Below the pieces are notes generated by a model. It made no database searches and had not been told where the DNA came from. It worked only from the letters and a program-made list of their open reading frames with translations. From Streptomyces piniterrae (GTDB taxonomy: Bacteria > Actinomycetota > Actinomycetes > Streptomycetales > Streptomycetaceae): a DNA stretch of 64,000 nucleotides. The DNA is taken from assembly GCF_005048155.1 (NCBI RefSeq), contig NZ_SUMB01000003.1, positions 558,001-622,000 of the forward strand, written 5' to 3'. Both the position numbers and the translations under genes were made by a program. Below, piece after piece: positions 16,799 to 26,267 of this stretch; within the stretch, counting starts at the first letter, position 1, and each line of letters begins with the position of its first letter.

Positions 16799-18463
16799 TC
16801 AGCCCCGGGTCAGCTTCTTGTACGTGGCACGGTGCGGACGGGCCGCGTCCGCTCCGAGGCGCTCGATCTTGTTCTTCTCGTACGACTCGAAGTTGCCCTC
16901 GAACCAGAACCACTTGGACTCGCCCTCGTACGCCAGGATGTGCGTGGCGACGCGGTCCAGGAACCAGCGGTCGTGGGAGACGACCACGGCGCAGCCGGGG
17001 AACTCCAGCAGTGCGTTCTCCAGGGAGGACAGGGTCTCGACGTCGAGGTCGTTGGTCGGCTCGTCGAGGAGCAGCAGGTTGCCGCCCTGCTTGAGGGTGA
17101 GCGCCAGGTTGAGGCGGTTGCGCTCACCGCCGGAGAGCACCCCGGCCGGCTTCTGCTGGTCCGGGCCCTTGAACCCGAACGCGGAGACATACGCCCGCGA
17201 GGGCATCTCCACGTGGCCGACGTTGATGTAGTCCAGCTCGTCGGAGACCACGGCCCACAGGGTCTTCTTGGGGTCGATGTTCTCGCGGCTCTGGTCGACG
17301 TAGGAGATCTTGACGGTCTCGCCGACCTTGATGTCGCCGGAGTCCGCGGTCTCCAGGCCCTGCAGCATCTTGAACAGCGTGGTCTTGCCGGCGCCGTTCG
17401 GGCCGATGATGCCGACGATGCCGTTCCGCGGCAGGGTGAAGCTCAGGTCGTCGATCAGGACCTTCTCGCCGAAGGCCTTGTTGAGCTTCTCGACCTCGAC
17501 GACGACATTGCCCAGACGCGGGCCCGGCGGGATCTGGATCTCCTCGAAGTCCAGCTTCCGCATCTTGTCGGCCTCGGCGGCCATCTCCTCGTAACGCGCC
17601 AGGCGCGCCTTGGACTTGGCCTGCCGCCCCTTGGCGTTGGAGCGCACCCACTCCAGCTCGTCCTTCAGACGCTTCGCACGCTTGGCGTCCTTCTGGCCCT
17701 CGACCTTCAGACGGGTCTGCTTGGTCTCCAGGTACTTGGAGTAGTTGCCCTCGTAGCCGTGCGCACGGCCGCGGTCGAGCTCCAGGATCCAGCCGGCGAC
17801 GTTGTCGAGGAAGTACCGGTCGTGGGTGACGGCGACGACGGTGCCGGGGTACTTCGCCAGGTGCTGCTCCAGCCACTGCACGGACTCGGCGTCCAGGTGG
17901 TTGGTGGGCTCGTCGAGGAGCAGCAGGTCGGGGGCCTCCAGCAGCAGCTTGCACAGCGCGACGCGGCGGCGCTCACCACCGGAGAGGTTGGTGACCGGCC
18001 AGTCACCGGGCGGGCAGCCCAGCGCGTCCATGGCCTGCTCGAGCTGGGTGTCCAGGTCCCACGCGTTGGCGTGGTCCAGGTCCTCCTGGAGCTTGCCCAT
18101 CTCCTCCATCAGCGCGTCGGAGTAGTCGGTCGCCATCAGCTCGGCGACCTCGTTGAAGCGGTGGAGCTTGCCCATGATCTCGGCAGCGCCGTCCTGCACG
18201 TTCTGCAGCACCGTCTTGGACTCGTCCAGCGGCGGCTCCTGGAGGAGCATGCCGACGGTGTAGCCCGGGGAGAGGAAGGCGTCGCCGTTCGACGGATGCT
18301 CAAGACCGGCCATGATCTTCAGCACCGTGGACTTACCGGCGCCGTTGGGACCCACGACACCGATCTTCGCGCCCGGCAGGAAGCTCAGCGTCACGTCATC
18401 GAGGATGACCTTGTCGCCGTGCGCCTTGCGCGTCTTGCGCATCGTGTAGATGTACTCAGCCAA
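16799..18463 (-). CDS. ettA: Energy-dependent translational throttle EttA (ABC-F)
   Basis: 554-residue ABC-F ATPase that binds the ribosomal E site and gates the first translation steps according to ATP/ADP. Two ABC domains: Walker A GPNGAGKST near 40, LSGGERRRVALCKLLLEAPDLLLLDEPTNHLD near 160-190; second Walker A GPNGAGKTTLFK near 355 and LSGGERNRLNLA with DEPTNDLD. The arm and linker (PtIM) lie between at about 245-300. The N-terminus MAEYIYTMRKTRKAHGD is typical, and its start codon is a TTG (18461-18463) with only a weak ribosome site. Confidence 0.93.
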   Translation of the reverse strand: MAEYIYTMRKTRKAHGDKVILDDVTLSFLPGAKIGVVGPNGAGKSTVLKIMAGLEHPSNGDAFLSPGYTVGMLLQEPPLDESKTVLQNVQDGAAEIMGKLHRFNEVAELMATDYSDALMEEMGKLQEDLDHANAWDLDTQLEQAMDALGCPPGDWPVTNLSGGERRRVALCKLLLEAPDLLLLDEPTNHLDAESVQWLEQHLAKYPGTVVAVTHDRYFLDNVAGWILELDRGRAHGYEGNYSKYLETKQTRLKVEGQKDAKRAKRLKDELEWVRSNAKGRQAKSKARLARYEEMAAEADKMRKLDFEEIQIPPGPRLGNVVVEVEKLNKAFGEKVLIDDLSFTLPRNGIVGIIGPNGAGKTTLFKMLQGLETADSGDIKVGETVKISYVDQSRENIDPKKTLWAVVSDELDYINVGHVEMPSRAYVSAFGFKGPDQQKPAGVLSGGERNRLNLALTLKQGGNLLLLDEPTNDLDVETLSSLENALLEFPGCAVVVSHDRWFLDRVATHILAYEGESKWFWFEGNFESYEKNKIERLGADAARPHRATYKKLTRG

Positions 18464-18796
18464 GAGAAACCGTCCGGCAGGTTTGGATCTTCAGGATCTG
18501 TCAGGTCTGTTGCGGGTCCGCCGCCTGGGCCATGGTGCGGCGTGGCCGGGCGAGGGCAGATACACCCATCTTGCCGTACGTCCGACCCCCGACGGAAACG
18601 GGTTCCGCTGGGCGGACCGCCGACGGGCCGCGGTGGAGCGTTGTCGCGGCACCGTTGTGGAGCGGTGCCGCGGTGGGCGGGTGGACGCCCGTGGCCCCGG
18701 AGCGAACGCTGCTCCGGGGCCACGGGGTGGTGCTTCGACTGCCGGCCGGTGGGCAGGTCGGCCGTCGATCGGTTACGGCGATCTGTTACCGCTCGC
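18464..18796. promoter_or_regulatory. Upstream region of ettA
   Basis: About 330 bp without a gene between the thioester-protein gene and ettA, both on the minus strand. It should hold the ettA promoter and contains the hairpin at 18691-18723. No further gene was seen. Confidence 0.5.
18691..18723 (-). terminator. Hairpin terminator after the thioester-protein gene
   Basis: Perfect 13-bp inverted repeat (gtggccccggagc at 18691-18703 with its complement at 18711-18723) and 7-base loop, about 75 bases beyond the stop of the minus-strand gene at 18797. Separates that gene from ettA. Confidence 0.7.
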
Positions 18797-20194
18797 TCAC
18801 TGTGCGGTGGTGCCGGTCTTCTTCTTGCGGAGGAAGAACACCGCGCCGCCGCCGACCAGTACCAGGACGACCGCGACGCCCGCGATCACCGGCGTGGCGT
18901 TGCTGGAGCCGGTCTCGGCGAGGTCGCCGCCGTTGCCGCCGGTGGTGCTGCCGCCGACCGAGGCCGGGCTGGGCTTCGAGGAGGGCGTGCCGCCGCCGTG
19001 GCCGGCGGTCTTGCAGTCCAGGACCCCGGAGAAGGTCTTCTTGAAGCCGCCCGCACCCTTGATCGTGATCTCGTAGGGCTGGTCCTCGGCCACCGGCACG
19101 GTCACGGTCTGCGACTTGCCGGGCGCGATCTCGTAGTCCTTGCCGGAGAGCTGGAAGCGGAACGCCTCATCGCCCTTGTTGCTGGCGGTGACGTCGACAC
19201 CACCCTTGGCGCAGTTCTTCTCGGCGGTGATCGCCGGGATGGCGCCCTGCTTCTTCCAGGAGACCGTGGCGGCCGCGGAGACCGTGGACTCGCTGGAGCC
19301 GGCCAGGATCTGCGTCTGGCTCTTGGCGTGCTCGCCGATGCCGGTGAAGGCACGTCCGACCGGAACCTTGGTGGCGGCCTGGGCGGTCAGCGAGGTGCTG
19401 CCGTCGGCGGCCCCCTTGGGCACGTCGAAGAACAGCTGGCTGCCGTCGGCGGCGCTGGTGACGGGCTTGCCGTCCTTGCCGACGACCTTGACGCCGGCCG
19501 GTACGTCGGCGGCCGGGGAGACCGTGACGCTGTCGGCGTTGGTGTGCACGGTGACCGGGCCGAGGCGGTTGCCGGACTTCCCGGAGACGGCCGGCGGGTC
19601 CAGCGTCAGCGACGCCTTGGGCTCGGCGAGGTTCTGCGCGCTCTTCTCCAGGTAGTCGGCGAGCTTCTCGGCCGCGGGGTCGACCGCGTCCACCTTGGCG
19701 TGGTCGGAGAAGCGCCAGATCGCGACCTGGGTGCCGGCCGCGGCGGTCCGCTCGCTGAGGCTCCCGGCGCCGGCCTTGGAGGCGAGCGCCGCCAGGTCGT
19801 TCACCTGCGGGTAGGAGTTCTGCAGGATCCAGCGGATCTTGCCCGCGTCACCGTTGTTGTGCAGCGACGAGGCGCTCCAGGGCACTTCCTGGTACTTCGC
19901 CTGCTGCTGCGTCGGGTTGTGGATGTCGATGCAGTACGTCTGGAGCGTGCCGCCGTTGTCGACCGCCATCTCGAAGAGCCCGGCGCCCACGCGCTGGTCC
20001 TGCCCGTCGCTGTGCACGATCGCCTGATCGAAGGTCTTCAGACCGCCGAGCGTGGCGGTGGCGCCCCCGTGCGCGGGGGTCGTGTCATCCGCCGCGGCGG
20101 TCCCCGCGGTGGCTATCGCACCCGCCGCGACCAGGCCCGAGGCCACGACCGCGGCGGCAAGGCGGGCTGCGCCCCGCCTCTTCATCGAAAGCAT
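18797..20194 (-). CDS. Thioester (TQXA) domain surface protein with LAETG sorting signal
   Basis: 465 residues. Signal peptide at 1-36 ending AAAD. A thioester domain follows: the bond-forming Cys is in TYCIDIHNP and the partner Gln in AGTQVAIW (the T-Q-x-A motif). Central beta-rich repeats lead to a Gly/Ser spacer and a sortase signal LAETG, one helix (VIAGVAVVLVLVGGGAVFF) and a basic KKK tail. LAxTG motifs are used by the class E sortase of Streptomyces. It is expected to be cell-wall anchored and able to couple covalently to amines on surfaces or host proteins. Preceded by an A+T-rich promoter region. Confidence 0.9.
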   Translation of the reverse strand: MLSMKRRGAARLAAAVVASGLVAAGAIATAGTAAADDTTPAHGGATATLGGLKTFDQAIVHSDGQDQRVGAGLFEMAVDNGGTLQTYCIDIHNPTQQQAKYQEVPWSASSLHNNGDAGKIRWILQNSYPQVNDLAALASKAGAGSLSERTAAAGTQVAIWRFSDHAKVDAVDPAAEKLADYLEKSAQNLAEPKASLTLDPPAVSGKSGNRLGPVTVHTNADSVTVSPAADVPAGVKVVGKDGKPVTSAADGSQLFFDVPKGAADGSTSLTAQAATKVPVGRAFTGIGEHAKSQTQILAGSSESTVSAAATVSWKKQGAIPAITAEKNCAKGGVDVTASNKGDEAFRFQLSGKDYEIAPGKSQTVTVPVAEDQPYEITIKGAGGFKKTFSGVLDCKTAGHGGGTPSSKPSPASVGGSTTGGNGGDLAETGSSNATPVIAGVAVVLVLVGGGAVFFLRKKKTGTTAQ

Positions 20195-20385
20195 GAATTT
20201 CCCCTCTGGGCGAGGCGGTCAAATGGGGAGGATGCCTCGCCGGAAGATCCCAAAGAACTCAACAGCCGAACTGGTCAGCCCCCGTGAGTACTCGTCAGCC
20301 CCCGTAGCTACTCGCAGGATCTTATGGAGCAGGCGCATCAGGGTCCCCAGTAATGGCATTCCATAAGCGATCCGAATCGCAATCG

Positions 20386-20443
20386 TTATCGATCACGGGC
20401 ACCCTGACCTGGGATTATCGATAAATCACCGGGACTTATCGGG
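20386..20443. promoter_or_regulatory. TTATCGAT repeat cluster upstream of the thioester protein
   Basis: Three related boxes: ttatcgat at 20386-20393, the perfect palindrome ttatcgataa at 20415-20424, and ttatcggg at 20436-20443. The surrounding 20340-20450 is clearly A+T-rich for this genome. They look like operators in the 260-bp promoter region of the surface-protein gene; no regulator is identified. Confidence 0.4.
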
Positions 20444-20457
20444 CACCCGGCGCCTTC

Positions 20458-21207
20458 TCAGGCGAATTGCTTGGGGGCGGAGAGGGAGGCGGGGGCAGGG
20501 GCGCGGGCTTCGGGCGTTTGATCAGACGGCGGCGGGACCGGCCGCGGAATTGTTGATTCCGTAACTTTTGATTCCGTAACTGCTGGCGTCGCTACGCCGA
20601 TTGCCACTGTCGATGTCTCGGGAGCTGTCGATGTCTCGGGAGCTGTCGACCTCTCGGGAACTGCCGGTGTCCCGGGAACTGCCGGTGTCTCCGAAGCAGC
20701 TGTGGACGTCTCGGTGGCTGCCGTGGGCGTTTCTGCAGGGGCCGGGGGCGTCTCCGCAGCGCCCGTGGGTGTCCCCGTAGCCGTCGACGTCCCGTCTGCT
20801 GCCCGTAGTTGCGGCGGCGCGAGGTCCGTACGCGCCCAGGAGACTCTGCGGAACGCGGCGGTGCCGCGCGCGAGATCGTGTCCGATCGCGACGGCGTCCA
20901 CTTCGGCCGCGAACCAGCGCTGCCCGCCCCGCTCCGCGGACTGCTCCCCTTCGCGCACCCTCAACCGCCCGTGAACCACCAGCGGTTCGCCCACCGCCAC
21001 CGACGCGGCGACATTGTCCGCGAGGGCGCGCCACGACCGGACCGTATAGAAACTGGTCTCCGCGTCGGTCCAGCACTCCCGCGTGCGGTCGAAGCGCCGG
21101 GACGTCGCCGCCATCCGGAACCGCGCCACCGCCACCCCCGCCGTCGTCTGCCGGTGCTCCACCGCCGTCGCGGCATTCCCCACCAACGTCACCATCGTGT
21201 CGTTCAT
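20458..21207 (-). CDS. Single-stranded DNA-binding protein paralogue
   Basis: 249 residues. An OB-fold SSB domain spans 1-115: MNDTMVTLVGNAATAVEHR, VARFRMAATSRRFDR, TSFYTVRSWRALADNVAASV, GEPLVVHGRLRVRE. The rest is a Thr/Ala/Pro/Glu-rich tail of short ETST/ETPT repeats. The tail ends SAPKQFA and lacks the acidic DDDIPF tip by which housekeeping SSB recruits partners, so this is a second SSB rather than the replication one. ATG 21207 has gggcgggt upstream. In Streptomyces a paralogue, SsbB, acts in sporulation chromosome segregation; placement beside dynamins fits a developmental role, but equivalence is not shown. Confidence 0.8.
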   Translation of the reverse strand: MNDTMVTLVGNAATAVEHRQTTAGVAVARFRMAATSRRFDRTRECWTDAETSFYTVRSWRALADNVAASVAVGEPLVVHGRLRVREGEQSAERGGQRWFAAEVDAVAIGHDLARGTAAFRRVSWARTDLAPPQLRAADGTSTATGTPTGAAETPPAPAETPTAATETSTAASETPAVPGTPAVPERSTAPETSTAPETSTVAIGVATPAVTESKVTESTIPRPVPPPSDQTPEARAPAPASLSAPKQFA

Positions 21208-21354
21208 CGGACCCGCCCCCGTTCGCTCTCGTCGTGCGTGGAACCCATGCTGCACGGATTCGGCGAGGGCCGCCGTGGGCTGTGGACGGCGGGCCGACTG
21301 TGGACAACCCGGTCACCCGGGAGGGTGGGCGACCCGCCTCACCTCACGCTCGCC

Positions 21355-23673
21355 TCACGCCCCCGCGGCCACCGCGTACCGCTCCCGCACCTCCCGATAG
21401 CGCAGCAACTCGGCGGCCACCGGCTCCAGGACCCGGGCCCGCCCGCAGCCCGCCGCCGCGCCGCGCAGCCGCCGCTCGGCCTCCTGCCCGTACCGCCGGG
21501 CCGGCCCGCGCGCGGCCACCCGGCTCATCCAGGTCAGCGCCGGGCCGCCCACCGAACCGATGACCGCAGGCAGCAGCGCCGAGCCCCATGCCGTCCCGTC
21601 GGCCACCCCCGTGAGCACCCCCAGCAGCCACAGCACGCCGACCACTTGGAGCACGAACAGCAACCCCTGCAGCGCGGCGGCCACCGTCCACCACCGCGGC
21701 TTCCCGGCCGGCCCGCCCCGCAGGGACTCCTCGGCTTCGGCCGCCGCCCGGTCCAGTGCCTCCGGCAGCCCGTCCGCGCCGCGGCCCGCCGCATCGCGCA
21801 CCGCCTGCGCCCAGGGCGCCGGCAACCCGCACGCGGCCTCGCCCGCCACGGCCCGTACGGCCTGTTCCACCACGGGCCGCGCGGCCGGCCGGGCATCCAC
21901 GGCCGCCTCGGCCACAGCACCGTTGAGCCGTCCGACGGCGGTCCCGACGTTCTTCCGCCCCGCGATCGTCCGCCCGACATCGGCACGTCCGACATCGGTA
22001 CGCCCGACATCGGTACACCCAACCTTCATCCGTCCGGCGTTCGTCCGTCCGGCGTTGGTACGGGCCGCCGCCGCGGGCTCGTCCGCACCGGTCCGCCCGC
22101 CGCCCACTTCGGCGTGCCCCTCGGCCGCCCGCCGTCCCGTGCGCCGACTCCTCAGCCGTGCCCACGGGGAGCCGCAGGCCCGTGCGGCCTGCCGTAGCCA
22201 GTCGCGTTCCGCCGCGCGCCCGATGGCCACCGCGCCCACCGCCTCGGCCAGCCGGGCGTCGAAGTCGGCGCGGGCCCGTTCCGTCAGCCCGACCCGGTTC
22301 TCCGCCACGTACACCGGCCGCAGCCGCTCGGCCGCCGCGTCCACATCCGCCGCCAGCCGCCGGGCCGCCGCACCCCGTTCCGCGACGAACTGGCCGAGCG
22401 CCTCGCGCAGTTCCCCGACGCCCTGTCCCGTCGCGGCGGACAGCGCGAGCACCGTCGCACCGGGCTCGCCGTGCTCGCCCAGCGCCAGTCCGTCCTCGTC
22501 CAGGAGCCGGCGCAGATCGTCCACCACCTGGTCGGCGGCGTCCCCGGGCAGCCGGTCCACCTGGTTGAGCACCACGAACGTGATCTCCGCATAGCCCGCC
22601 AGCGGCCGCAGATACCGCTCGTGCAGCACCGCGTCCGCGTACTTCTCCGGGTCGACCACCCAGATCACGGCATCCACCAGGGCCAGCATCCGGTCCACCT
22701 GGGCACGGTTCTCGGTGGCCGCCGAATCGTGGTCGGGCAGATCGAGGAGGATGAGTCCGCGCAGGTCAGGGGTGCCGTCCACCGGGACGTGTCGGCGGCG
22801 CGCCGGTACGCCAAGCCGGTTCAGCAGCCCTTCCGCGCCGGCTCTGTCGTCGGACCACACGCAGGCCACCGGTTCGCAGGTCGTCGGCCGCCGCGCGCCG
22901 ACCTGCGAACGGCTCCCCCCTGCCAGCGCGTTGAACAGCGACGACTTGCCGCTGCCGGTCGCGCCGGCGAGGGCGACGACGGTGTGCTCGCCGGAGAGCC
23001 GGCAGCGCGCGTCCGCCGCGTCCAGCACCCGTGCCGCCTCCTGGAGCATCTCGCCGTCCAGCCGGCTCCAGGAGAGCGCGGTCAGTTCGCGCAGCGCGTC
23101 CAGCCGCGGCCGCAGCACCTCGTCCGTGCCGCGCCGCTGCCTGCCGGGCGCATGCCCGTAGGCGACGGACGTGCCCTGTGCCCCGTCGTAGGCCGTGGTC
23201 CGGTACGCCGCCCCGACGCGGCCGTCCTCGGCCATGCCCGCGCCGAAGCCGACGCCCGCGCGCATGTCCAGGTCCAGGTCCACGTCCAGGCCCAGGTCCA
23301 CGTCCACGGGCGCGTCGGCACCCGCACCGACGGCCATACGGGCGCCTCCTCCCCGTAGCAGTCCGTCCTGGAGATCCGCTTCGAGGTCTGCCGGAATGAT
23401 CGGCTCACCGTGGGAGGCGTCGGACACCTCAGTCGCATCAGGGGCCCCGGCGGCCGGCTCCATCTCCCGGCGCCCCGCCCCGGCCCGGAACATCGTCTCG
23501 CCCCGCGCCCTCCGCGCGATCAACCCGTCGTCCCACACCCCGTCCGCCCGCACCGCCACCGGGCCGTCGCCCGAGGGCTCCCGACCACCGCACGCCCCGC
23601 CACTCCTGCCGCCGGCGTTCCCGGCGTTCCCGGCGTTCTCCACGGGGTCCGTGTCCTCCGTAGCAGCGGTCAC
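21355..23673 (-). CDS. dynB: Dynamin-like GTPase with membrane hairpin (DynB-like)
   Basis: 772 residues. After a disordered N-terminus with Asp/Leu repeats, a dynamin-type GTPase domain has G1 [17 protein letters not shown] (near 240), G3 LLDLPDHDS and G4 [11 protein letters not shown]. Two membrane helices near 660-715 ([20 protein letters not shown] and a following segment) anchor it. A pentapeptide array lies at about 538-577. Its ATG overlaps the stop of the upstream GTPase gene. Streptomyces venezuelae DynA and DynB, encoded as an adjacent pair, stabilise FtsZ rings at sporulation septa; the layout and membrane anchor fit DynB. Assignment to DynB rather than a paralogue is from memory of the family. 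Confidence 0.8.
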   Translation of the reverse strand: MTAATEDTDPVENAGNAGNAGGRSGGACGGREPSGDGPVAVRADGVWDDGLIARRARGETMFRAGAGRREMEPAAGAPDATEVSDASHGEPIIPADLEADLQDGLLRGGGARMAVGAGADAPVDVDLGLDVDLDLDMRAGVGFGAGMAEDGRVGAAYRTTAYDGAQGTSVAYGHAPGRQRRGTDEVLRPRLDALRELTALSWSRLDGEMLQEAARVLDAADARCRLSGEHTVVALAGATGSGKSSLFNALAGGSRSQVGARRPTTCEPVACVWSDDRAGAEGLLNRLGVPARRRHVPVDGTPDLRGLILLDLPDHDSAATENRAQVDRMLALVDAVIWVVDPEKYADAVLHERYLRPLAGYAEITFVVLNQVDRLPGDAADQVVDDLRRLLDEDGLALGEHGEPGATVLALSAATGQGVGELREALGQFVAERGAAARRLAADVDAAAERLRPVYVAENRVGLTERARADFDARLAEAVGAVAIGRAAERDWLRQAARACGSPWARLRSRRTGRRAAEGHAEVGGGRTGADEPAAAARTNAGRTNAGRMKVGCTDVGRTDVGRADVGRTIAGRKNVGTAVGRLNGAVAEAAVDARPAARPVVEQAVRAVAGEAACGLPAPWAQAVRDAAGRGADGLPEALDRAAAEAEESLRGGPAGKPRWWTVAAALQGLLFVLQVVGVLWLLGVLTGVADGTAWGSALLPAVIGSVGGPALTWMSRVAARGPARRYGQEAERRLRGAAAGCGRARVLEPVAAELLRYREVRERYAVAAGA
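21943..22062 (-). repeat. 15-bp tandem repeat, eight units, in the DynB-like gene
   Basis: Eight in-frame units of 15 bp encode [16 protein letters not shown] and on to [10 protein letters not shown]. Identical neighbours (cgtccggcgttggta-type and cgtccgacatcggta-type) show recent duplication. The array sits between the GTPase and membrane parts. Confidence 0.9.
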
Positions 23674-25415
23674 CCGAGCACCTTCTCCTTCTGCAGTACG
23701 GACAGCGCGGCGATCAACTCGGCCTGCTGCTCCGGTGGCACGGACAGTCGGTCCAGTGGGGCGAGCCGCCGCTCACGCTCGCCGTCCAGCGCGCGCTCCA
23801 GGTACGTGGCCAGCAGCCGGCTGCCCCGGTCGCACAGCCGCAACGCGCTCTGGGCCCCCAGCAGATCGGCGAGGTTCTCGCCCGCGGTCCGCGCGCGGCG
23901 TCCGCCGAGCAGCGCCGTGGCCAGCAGCGCCGCGGCCTCCTCCGGGGCGACCGAGCCCGCACGCTCGGCCGCCCGCCCGCCGCGCGCCTCACGGGTCTCC
24001 TCCTCGGCCAGCTCCTCCATGCAGCGCCGCCAGCGCCGGACGACCACCCCGAGCCGCCCGACCGCCCCGGTGGCGCCGGCGGCCGCCGCCAGCGACGCGT
24101 CCGCCGCCGCGGGATCGCGCCGCCAGGCATCACCGGCCCGCTCGTCGGCCTCCTCGACCGCGCAGGCCAGCAGGGAGGTGAGCCCCTGCGTCAGCGCGTC
24201 CAGCAGCTCGTCAGGGCGGCCGCCACCGGCATGCTCACGCCAGCGGGCGCGCGCGTCGCCGGACAGCACCTCGCCCGCCGCGACCTCCCGCCGCACCCGC
24301 TCCGCGGCCGCCTCGTAGGCCTCCTCGACCCGGCCGGCCAGCCGCAGCGCCGCGGCGTGCTGGGCGGCGGCAGCCCCGGCCAGCGCGGGCAGCCGGCTGC
24401 GCAGCGAGGCGATCACCCCGGCCGCCGTACGGTCGGCGGCGGCGGCGCGGGCGACCGGGTCCTGGGCATGCCGCTCCAGCCAGTCCCGCAGCGCGGCGAC
24501 CGCCGTGGCGGGCAGCAACCCGCTCCCACCGCCGGCCGATTCGGGCAGCTCGGGAATGGTGAACCGCGGTACGTGGCCGAGACCGGCGCGCTGGAGGAGC
24601 TCCGCGTACCGCCCTGCAACATCCGTGACGATCTGATGCGGCACCCGGTCCAGCACGGTCACCAGCGTGACGTCGTACTCCTTGGCCGTCCGCAGCAGAT
24701 GCCAGGGCACCGCGTCCGCGTACCGGGCGGCGGTGGTGACCAGCACCCACACATCCGCCGCGCAGATCAGCTCGGCGGCCAGCTCCCGGTTGGCGGCGAC
24801 GAGCGAGTCGATATCCGGGGCGTCGAGCAGCGCCAGCCCACTGGGCAGCGCCGGCTCGGTCTCGATGCGCACCGTCGGCATCCCGGACTCGCCGCCCCCC
24901 GCGCCCCCGTAGCCTCCATACCCGCGGAGCCCGTCCGCCTCCTCGGCCTCATCCCCTCCGCTCTCCCCCCACTCACTCTCCTCGTACGCGTCATAAGCGT
25001 CATAAGCGTCATACGCGCCGTCGCCGCCGTCCTGCTCGGGCACCCACACCCGCGTGAGCTGCGGCAACACCCGCGGCCCAGCGAACCAGTGGTGATCGTC
25101 GGGGTGACAGACGAGCACCGGCGTACGGGTCGTCGGGCGCAGCACTCCCGCCGCGGAGACCCGCCGCCCGACCAGGGAATTGACCAGCGTGGACTTGCCC
25201 GCCCCGGTGGATCCGCCGATGACTGCGAGCAGAGGGGCCTGAGGTGCGCGCAGGCGGGGCATCACATAGTCATCAAGCTGGGCGAGCAGCTCGGCTCGGC
25301 TCCGCCGGGCACGGGCGGCGCCCCGAAGTGGCAGCGGAAAGCGTGCGGCGTCGACGCGGTCGCGCAGTACGGACAGTGCATCGATGAGCCGGGGTCGTAC
25401 GTCCAAGGTCGCCAC
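23670..25415 (-). CDS. dynA: Dynamin-like GTPase (DynA-like)
   Basis: 581 residues with a GTPase domain near the N-terminus: G1 [18 protein letters not shown]2 around [18 protein letters not shown]3 LLDAPDIDS, and a poorly conserved G4 (VLDRVP). The remainder is helical, rich in Arg/Ala/Glu, without a clear membrane segment. It is upstream of and overlaps dynB by four bases, the arrangement known for the Streptomyces pair. GTG 25415 was chosen because [20 protein letters not shown] is the natural opening; an alternative GTG at 25487 would add 24 residues read from A+T-rich promoter-like DNA. Confidence 0.8.
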   Translation of the reverse strand: MATLDVRPRLIDALSVLRDRVDAARFPLPLRGAARARRSRAELLAQLDDYVMPRLRAPQAPLLAVIGGSTGAGKSTLVNSLVGRRVSAAGVLRPTTRTPVLVCHPDDHHWFAGPRVLPQLTRVWVPEQDGGDGAYDAYDAYDAYEESEWGESGGDEAEEADGLRGYGGYGGAGGGESGMPTVRIETEPALPSGLALLDAPDIDSLVAANRELAAELICAADVWVLVTTAARYADAVPWHLLRTAKEYDVTLVTVLDRVPHQIVTDVAGRYAELLQRAGLGHVPRFTIPELPESAGGGSGLLPATAVAALRDWLERHAQDPVARAAAADRTAAGVIASLRSRLPALAGAAAAQHAAALRLAGRVEEAYEAAAERVRREVAAGEVLSGDARARWREHAGGGRPDELLDALTQGLTSLLACAVEEADERAGDAWRRDPAAADASLAAAAGATGAVGRLGVVVRRWRRCMEELAEEETREARGGRAAERAGSVAPEEAAALLATALLGGRRARTAGENLADLLGAQSALRLCDRGSRLLATYLERALDGERERRLAPLDRLSVPPEQQAELIAALSVLQKEKVLG

Positions 25416-25718
25416 ATGTGCAGAATGCCCAATTTCGATGGGTTTTTGAAGCGTATAACCCCTCGTGCGCGCCGCAGAAACCCCCACAGACCAGGATCAG
25501 TGATCCATGGGACGTTCGCGACAAGTGAGACGCAGGCATAACGAGTGCACAACACCCGACGCCCGACACACCAAAAACAGTGCAGGATTCGTACCCGCCT
25601 GCGATTATCGGGACCGCTTCACCGAACCTCCACAACGTGCCACGCAGGTGAAGCAACCGGGACGAGGCACCCGGACCTCTATCCTTGTCCGCGGTCCGTG
25701 ATCCACGTCCACCGCCCG
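25416..25718. promoter_or_regulatory. Divergent upstream region of dynA and tRNA-Arg
   Basis: About 300 bp, less G+C-rich than its surroundings, with no convincing gene. It must carry the promoters of dynA (minus) and of the tRNA gene (plus). No specific boxes were assigned. Confidence 0.5.
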
Positions 25719-25791
25719 GCCCCCGTAGCTCAGTGGATAGAGCAGGTGCCTTCTAAGCACTTGGCCGCAGGTTCGAGTCCTGCCGGGGGCG
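25719..25791 (+). tRNA. tRNA-Arg (anticodon UCU)
   Basis: Full cloverleaf: acceptor gcccccg pairs with cgggggc (25784-25790), discriminator g at 25791; D-arm stem gctc/gagc; anticodon stem ggtgc/gcact with loop cttctaa and anticodon TCT at 25752-25754; T-arm loop ttcgagt. CCA is not encoded. Reads AGA codons, which are rare in this genome. The 3' half from 25750 is the attachment core of the mobile elements; the gene is restored intact by the element-borne copy of that half. Confidence 0.97.
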
Positions 25792-25834
25792 CTCTCCACG
25801 ACCCTCCCTATGGGAGGGTCTTTTTGCTGGTCAG
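25749..25834 (+). repeat. att site 1 (attL, junction tRNA / element A)
   Basis: The 45-bp core shared by all three att sites is 25750-25794, running from the anticodon loop to just past the tRNA end. Identity with att site 2 goes on to 25834 with two mismatches in the terminator loop, so sites 1 and 2 both carry an element-side flank, whereas site 3 has a different flank. Confidence 0.93.
25800..25825 (+). terminator. Intrinsic terminator of tRNA-Arg, brought in by the element
   Basis: Stem gaccctccc / gggagggtc (25800-25808, 25812-25820), loop tat, then five T. The same structure follows att site 2, while the chromosomal flank at att site 3 has its own different terminator. Confidence 0.9.
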
Positions 25835-26267
25835 AGCACCCATGGTCACCCGCACGGAAGCACCGGCCACTCCCCGGTGCTCGGTAGGAGGGTCCGGCGC
25901 CGTCCGGCTGTCACCGGGTTTCTGCGGGTGGTCACGGAGAATACGCGGTGAAGTCGTCGAGGCGCCGCAGCCAGCCACCAAGGGCAGGACACAAACCGAA
26001 GGCGTTTCGCAAGGCCGTGCACCGAGACGCGGCGACTGATCGACGTGCCGAGTAGAGACACCCACGCCCCACAGACTGGGTGCCGAGCTGGGGCAGGAGC
26101 CCGCCCGACGAGACCAGGGTGAGGACGCGGCGCAGCGATTAGCCATCTGCTAGTGAGCGCGGAGTTGGATGGTCCGAGAGCTCGGCAAGCACTGCCGGTG
26201 GGGCAGGGACGGCACCTTGGCTTCGGATCTCAAGCGCGGTGGTCATTGAGACGTGTAGAAAGCTCGC
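25835..26267. other. Left-end sequence of element A without a firm gene
   Basis: 25890-25955 resembles the left end of element B (27590-27655), including tttctgcgg at 25919-25927 and gaatacgcggtgaag at 25939-25953. An integrase gene, expected here, is absent. A 35-codon frame on the minus strand (26139-26246, MTTALEIRSQGAVPAPPAVL and on) is possible but weak. Confidence 0.5.
25939..25953 (+). other. Putative integrase arm site, element A left
   Basis: gaatacgcggtgaag, 145 bp from the start of the att core flank (end of core 25794). Near-identical sequences lie at 27638-27652 and 45502-45516, always close to an att core. Confidence 0.45.

Noticed and set aside
16832..20287. 1151-codon plus-strand open frame
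   Set aside because: Antisense to ettA and the thioester protein; composition is that of a high-G+C shadow frame.
25808..26146. 112-codon minus-strand frame in element A similar to one in element B (27435-27746)
   Set aside because: The similarity reflects shared att-flanking DNA, and both frames cross terminators and the tRNA half.
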